Assembly: GCF_003148905.1 (NCBI RefSeq)
Contig: NZ_QGHC01000003.1
Span: 124,001-188,000, forward strand
Direction: 5' to 3'
Length of the DNA: 64,000 nucleotides
From: Fulvimonas soli
GTDB taxonomy: Bacteria; Pseudomonadota; Gammaproteobacteria; Xanthomonadales; Rhodanobacteraceae
The notes below the pieces were generated by a model. The model was not told the origin of the DNA and ran no database searches. It saw nothing but the letters and a program-made list of their open reading frames with translations. The position numbers were made by a program, and so were the translations under genes. Below, in pieces: positions 60,174 to 64,000 of the stretch (its first letter is position 1; each line of letters begins with the position of its first letter).

Positions 60174-61192
60174 GCGGCGGACATGGCCGGGCCGCCCCAG
60201 ACGGCGTCCGGGCACCAGATGCGGCCGTCCCGGTAGCTCACCGCGGGCGAGCGGTCGCCGCGCATGTACAGCGGCCCGTCCAGGTCCACCACCGCGCACA
60301 GCGCGCCGAGGGCGAAGGCCGGCCCCATCGACCACGACGACCCGCCCATGTTGCCGACCATCAGTTCGAAGCCCATCCGGCGCGCCTCCTCCGCCAGCGC
60401 CAAGGCTGCGGTGAGGCCGCCGCACTTGTCCAGCTTGATGTTGACGATGCGCACGCGGCCGGCCACCTTCGGCAGGTCGGCGCTGTCCTGCACGCTCTCG
60501 TCCGCGGCGAGCGGGATGGGGCAGTCGAGCCCGTCCAGCCAGTCCTCGCGGCCGACCGGGAAGGGCTGCTCCACCACCGCGACGCCGGCCTCGACCAGCG
60601 CCGGCAGCGTCTCCGCGAACGTCTCGCGGGTGAAGCCCTGGTTGGCGTCCACCATCATCCATGCGTCCGGGCAGACCGCGCGCACGGCACGCACGCGCTC
60701 GGCGTTGCGGCGGTCGCCGGTCAGCTTGAGCTTGAGCGTGCGCGCGCCGTCGAGCCGGCGCGCCGCGGCGGCCATCGCCGCCGGCTCGTCGGCGCCCAGG
60801 GTGAAGGTGGTCGGCAGCGGCCGCGGCGGCGGCAGCCCGGCCAGTTGCCAGACCGGCTTGCCGTTGCGCTTGGCCTCCAGGTCCCACAGCGCGCAGTCCA
60901 CCGCGTTGCGCGCGCCGCCGGGCGGCAGCAGCCGCAGCAGCTGCCCGCGCGTGACGCCCGCCTCGATCGCGCCGCGCAGCGCCTCCACCTGCCGCAGCAT
61001 CGTGTCGGGCGTGTCGTGCCGGTAGTACACGCCGAGCCCCTCGCCGTGGCCGGCCAGCGCGCCGTCGCGCAGCTCGACCACCAGCATCCGGCAATCGACG
61101 AAGGTGTAGCCGGTGATGTGGAACGGCTCGGTCAGCGGCAGGGTCTCGATGCGCGCGTCCAGCTCCAGCGGCCCGCTTCCATGGTTCGTCAC
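60170..61192 (-). CDS. Dipeptide epimerase (L-Ala-D/L-Glu type, enolase superfamily)
   Basis: 340 residues from GTG 61192 with GGAGGA 6 nt upstream. It is a muconate-lactonising-enzyme-like barrel. The catalytic KxK is in TLKLKLTGD, metal ligands in MMVDANQGF, EQPFPVGRE and AADESVQD, the second lysine in IVNIKLDKCGG, and DLDGP near the C-terminus matches the DxD motif that marks Ala-Glu specificity. It epimerises L-Ala-D-Glu from murein to L-Ala-L-Glu for catabolism. Confidence 0.92.
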   Translation of the reverse strand: MTNHGSGPLELDARIETLPLTEPFHITGYTFVDCRMLVVELRDGALAGHGEGLGVYYRHDTPDTMLRQVEALRGAIEAGVTRGQLLRLLPPGGARNAVDCALWDLEAKRNGKPVWQLAGLPPPRPLPTTFTLGADEPAAMAAAARRLDGARTLKLKLTGDRRNAERVRAVRAVCPDAWMMVDANQGFTRETFAETLPALVEAGVAVVEQPFPVGREDWLDGLDCPIPLAADESVQDSADLPKVAGRVRIVNIKLDKCGGLTAALALAEEARRMGFELMVGNMGGSSWSMGPAFALGALCAVVDLDGPLYMRGDRSPAVSYRDGRIWCPDAVWGGPAMSAA

Positions 61193-61206
61193 GGTCGTCC
61201 TCCGCC

Positions 61207-63213
61207 TCAGAAGCGCGCGCTGAAGCTGACCAGCCCGAACGCCACGATGAACCAGGCCAGGTACAGCACGGCAAGCGCGAGCAGCGTCTCGCCCAGCCGC
61301 ACCCGCACGCTGCGCGACCCGACCTGCCAGCCGCGCACCGCGTGCACGACGACGGCCAGCGCGCCGAGCAACGCGACCACGCCCAGCACGTAGAGCACGT
61401 ACAGCCACGGCACCGCCGCGCCCTGCAGCAGCACGTTCTCGTCGGCGGATATGACGGCGATCAGCACCACCCAGCCGAGCAGGTCGGCGAACAGCGCCAG
61501 CGCGCCGAGCCGCGACAGCAGGCGCGTGCGGCGCAGGCGCGGCGGCAGCTCCAGCGTTGCGCGGTAGCGGCGGCGCAGCAGCCGGCCGCCGAGCCAGACG
61601 AGCAGCGCCGCCAGCACCACCAGCACGCTCGCACCGCCCAGCCAGAGCACCGAGCCCAGGCTGCGGTAGGCGGGCACGCGCTGGAACACCTCGACGCCGG
61701 GGATGTAGTCGGTGGCCCAGTGGCGGATGCCGCCGTCGGTGCCGGTGACGAAGCTGAGCCGGTTGCGGCCGTCGGTCTCCCGGTACTGCAGCGGGCCGGT
61801 CTCGCGCCAGTGCAGCGGCTGGCCCGCGTAGTCGGTGAGCATCGGCACGACCAGGGTGCCATCCGGCTGCGGCGCGACGTTGACCTGGTTCAGCAGGTAG
61901 ATCACGCGCATCGCGCTCTCGTTGCGGCGGCTGACCTCGTACCAGCCCGCCACCCGCGCGGCGTCGGCCTTCGCCGTCGGCAGCGCCGGCGGCGCGGGCT
62001 CCTGGTACGGGAAGTAGCGGTCGAGGAAGGCGTGGAAGATCGCCGTGCGCACCATCTCCGCCCCGCCCGCGTCGGGGCGGCCGGCGCTGTTGAACGACAT
62101 GAAGACGCCCACGTCCTTGTCCAGCAGCAGGTGCAGGTCGCTGTGGAAGACGATGGTGTCGCCGCCGTGGCCGATGATGCGCAGGCCGTTGCGGTCCTCC
62201 TGGTAGAAGCCCAGGTCGAAGCCGGGCAGGCCCGGCGCCGGCGTGTACTGCCGGCTGTGCATCAGCTCCGCCGTGGCCGGCTGCAGGATGCGCGCGTCGC
62301 CGTAGCGGCCGCCCTGCAGCTGGGCGATCATGAAGCGCGCCATGTCCAGCGCCGACGCGCTCATCGCGCCGGCCGGCGCCGGGTTGACCAGCTCGAACGG
62401 CTGCGGCTTGCCGTCCGAGGCGGTCTTGTAGCCCTTCGCCAGCAGCGGCGCCAGCTCCGGCGGCAAGGGCTGCGCGAAGGTCGAGTGGCGCATGCCCAGC
62501 GGCTGCAGGATGTGGCGCTGCACGTAGTCCTCGAAGCGCTCGCCGGAGACGCGCTGCACGATGTAGCCGGCCAGGCCGCAGCCGTAGTTGGAATAGGCCA
62601 CCACGTCGCCCGGCGGGAAGATGCGCGCGGGGACGTGCTCCTTCAGGTAGCGCTCCAGCCCCACCTCCTCGATCCTGGCCGGCAGCAGGCCGCGCGCGGC
62701 CTCCTCGAAGCCGGCGGTGTGCGTCATCAGCTGGCGCAGGGTGACGGGCTTGCCCTGGTAGGGCGGAATCCCGAAGTCGAGGTAGCCGTTGACGTCGCGG
62801 TCCAGGTCCAGCCTGCCCTGCTCCACCTGCTGCATCACCGCGGTCCAGGTGAACAGCTTGGAGGTCGAGCCGGGACGGAACAGCGTGCTCTCCGGCGACA
62901 CCGGCGTGCGGCGCTCCAGGTCGGCGTAGCCGTAGCCGCGGGCGAACAGCACGCCGCCGTCCTTGACCACCACGATCACGCCGCCGGCGATGTCGCTGCG
63001 CCGGAGCGCGAAGGGCACCAGGCCGTCGAGGAAGGACGACAGGTCCTCGGCCGTCAGCGCCGGCGCCGCGGCGGGGGTGCCGGCGGGCGCCGGGGCGGGC
63101 GCCGAGGCCGCGGCGGCCGGCGCCGGCGGCAGCACGGGCGCTGCCTGCGCCGCGGCGAGGTGGGCGACGAGGACGGCGGCCAGGCTCGCCAGGCGCTTGA
63201 GATGGCGGTTCAT
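61207..63213 (-). CDS. Exported serine hydrolase (class C beta-lactamase/PBP4* fold) with membrane anchor
   Basis: 668 residues. A signal peptide (1-24) and Ala/Pro-rich linker precede a beta-lactamase-related domain: the nucleophile motif GSTSKLF (SxxK), YSNYG (YxN) and GHGGD (HxG). A C-terminal part (about 510-668) has four or more membrane helices. Such proteins include D-aminopeptidases and esterases; here it may trim murein peptides outside the inner membrane, inferred from neighbours. It is 14 bp from the epimerase. Confidence 0.9.
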   Translation of the reverse strand: MNRHLKRLASLAAVLVAHLAAAQAAPVLPPAPAAAASAPAPAPAGTPAAAPALTAEDLSSFLDGLVPFALRRSDIAGGVIVVVKDGGVLFARGYGYADLERRTPVSPESTLFRPGSTSKLFTWTAVMQQVEQGRLDLDRDVNGYLDFGIPPYQGKPVTLRQLMTHTAGFEEAARGLLPARIEEVGLERYLKEHVPARIFPPGDVVAYSNYGCGLAGYIVQRVSGERFEDYVQRHILQPLGMRHSTFAQPLPPELAPLLAKGYKTASDGKPQPFELVNPAPAGAMSASALDMARFMIAQLQGGRYGDARILQPATAELMHSRQYTPAPGLPGFDLGFYQEDRNGLRIIGHGGDTIVFHSDLHLLLDKDVGVFMSFNSAGRPDAGGAEMVRTAIFHAFLDRYFPYQEPAPPALPTAKADAARVAGWYEVSRRNESAMRVIYLLNQVNVAPQPDGTLVVPMLTDYAGQPLHWRETGPLQYRETDGRNRLSFVTGTDGGIRHWATDYIPGVEVFQRVPAYRSLGSVLWLGGASVLVVLAALLVWLGGRLLRRRYRATLELPPRLRRTRLLSRLGALALFADLLGWVVLIAVISADENVLLQGAAVPWLYVLYVLGVVALLGALAVVVHAVRGWQVGSRSVRVRLGETLLALAVLYLAWFIVAFGLVSFSARF

Positions 63214-63254
63214 GCGGACACTCCGTGCGGGATGCGTTGGTGGGAAAGGCCGTC

Positions 63255-64000
63255 TCAGAACTCGACGCTGGCGGACATGCCGATGGTGCGCGGCGCCTGG
63301 TAGGAAGCCTGGTAGGGGCCGCTGGTCTCGCCGAGCGTCTCCGGCCACATGGCGGTGATGCCGCGCCTGTCCGCCAGGTTCTTGGCGTACACCTCGACGG
63401 TCCAGTTGGCGTAGTTGACGCCCGCGTGCAGGTCGAGGTTGTTGTAGCCGGACAGGTGCATGCGCGGCGCCGGCGTGGAGTTGAAGTCCGACGCGCGCGC
63501 GCCGACGTAGCTGAGGTTGCCGCCCACGAAGCCGGACCAGCCGCCGCCGCCGAGCGGGAAGTTGTAGTCCGCGCCCAGGTTCGCGCTCCACTTGGGCACG
63601 TAGGGCAGCGGGTCGCCCTTCAGTCCGTAGATGCCGCCGGCCGGCGTGTCCGCGGCCAGCCGCGCGTTCGTGTAGGTGGCGTTCGCCCACAGCGTCAGGC
63701 CCGCGAGCGGCCGGTAGCTCCAGCTCAGCTCCGCGCCCCTGCTGGTCGCCCTGCCGCCGTTGCCGAGGAAGCTGAAGCCGCCCGCGGTGGCGGTGAGCTG
63801 CACCTTGCTCCAGTCGATGTAGAACACGTCGGCCTCGACGCTCATGCGCCGGTCGAGCAGCAGCGACTTCAGCCCGAGCTCGTAATTGACCAGCTTGTCC
63901 GGGCCGAAGGTCAGCGGCGCGCCCAGGCCCGGCGGCACGCCGACGTTCGGGCCGCCGGGACGGAAGCCCGAGGCCACGCGCAGGTAGGCCATCAGGTCGT
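63255..64000 (-). CDS. TonB-dependent receptor, C-terminal part (truncated by window end)
   Basis: About 248 residues of outer-membrane beta-barrel: MAYLRVASGFRPGG, then YELGLKSLLLDRRMSVEADV, RGAELSWSYRP, WTVEVYAKNLADRRG and the final aromatic SVEF, all typical of TonB-dependent receptor barrels. The plug and TonB box lie outside. It is the first known gene of the operon, 41 bp before the serine hydrolase, and would take up the large substrate for the cluster. Confidence 0.92.
   Translation of the reverse strand, partial: DLMAYLRVASGFRPGGPNVGVPPGLGAPLTFGPDKLVNYELGLKSLLLDRRMSVEADVFYIDWSKVQLTATAGGFSFLGNGGRATSRGAELSWSYRPLAGLTLWANATYTNARLAADTPAGGIYGLKGDPLPYVPKWSANLGADYNFPLGGGGWSGFVGGNLSYVGARASDFNSTPAPRMHLSGYNNLDLHAGVNYANWTVEVYAKNLADRRGITAMWPETLGETSGPYQASYQAPRTIGMSASVEF

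Overview
This is a GC-rich Gammaproteobacterial chromosome segment. Its core is the order glnD / map / rpsB-tsf / pyrH-frr-uppS-cdsA-dxr-rseP-bamA-lpxD-fabZ-lpxA-lpxB-rnhB-dnaE-accA / tilS / xseB-ispA. No skp lies between bamA and lpxD and no dxs lies next to ispA. Together with FucP-type and TonB-type sugar and peptide scavenging genes and many REP-like intergenic repeats, this points to the Lysobacterales (Xanthomonadales), probably Rhodanobacteraceae or a relative. The assignment is an inference from gene order and protein style, not from a search.

Left end (1-13 kb): the C-terminus of a family 2 glycosyltransferase; a decayed small membrane-protein gene; then a tightly coupled signalling module on the + strand. 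The module comprises a membrane hybrid histidine kinase with three receiver domains (interrupted by a one-base frameshift in a C-run), a CheR methyltransferase, a stand-alone CheB methylesterase and a receiver-kinase. No chemoreceptor, CheA or CheW is present. Next come lysine/peptidoglycan precursor genes (dapE, dapD) with an Spx/ArsC-like protein, a MarR-GNAT fusion behind a 33-bp palindromic operator, an MbfA-like ferritin/VIT1 iron transporter, a DUF2165 membrane protein and a degenerate HD-GYP protein.

Centre (13-45 kb): housekeeping genes for nitrogen sensing (glnD), translation (map, rpsB, tsf, frr), UMP kinase (pyrH), isoprenoid and phospholipid synthesis (uppS, cdsA, dxr), envelope stress and outer-membrane assembly (rseP, bamA), lipid A and fatty acid synthesis (lpxD, fabZ, lpxA, lpxB, accA), DNA replication (rnhB, dnaE) and tRNA modification (tilS). 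Between tsf and pyrH lies a scar in which an IS3-family element has destroyed a VOC-family gene. An inverted pair of REP hairpins sits inside the 5' part of the rnhB reading frame. Accessory genes include an S9D-type peptidase, a TlpA-like thioredoxin, a secreted thioredoxin-fold protein and a NYN-OST-HTH nuclease candidate.

Right end (45-64 kb): an MFS exporter with an AT-rich palindrome in its promoter, xseB-ispA, pmbA divergent from a DUF1653 gene and darP, and two catabolic clusters that face each other. The first is a mannoside system: a secreted GH92 alpha-mannosidase divergent from lacI-type regulator, FucP-type sugar permease, PfkB sugar kinase and AGE-family isomerase, with two matching 17-bp operator candidates. 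The second is a five-gene minus-strand operon: TonB-dependent receptor, membrane-anchored serine hydrolase, dipeptide epimerase, POT-family transporter and RpiR regulator. It looks like uptake and processing of murein-derived peptides.

I saw no tRNA, rRNA or CRISPR array. The most unusual items are the receptor-less CheR/CheB/kinase module, the two coherent nutrient clusters, and the variety of palindromic and MITE-like repeats. None is proven to be an undescribed system.
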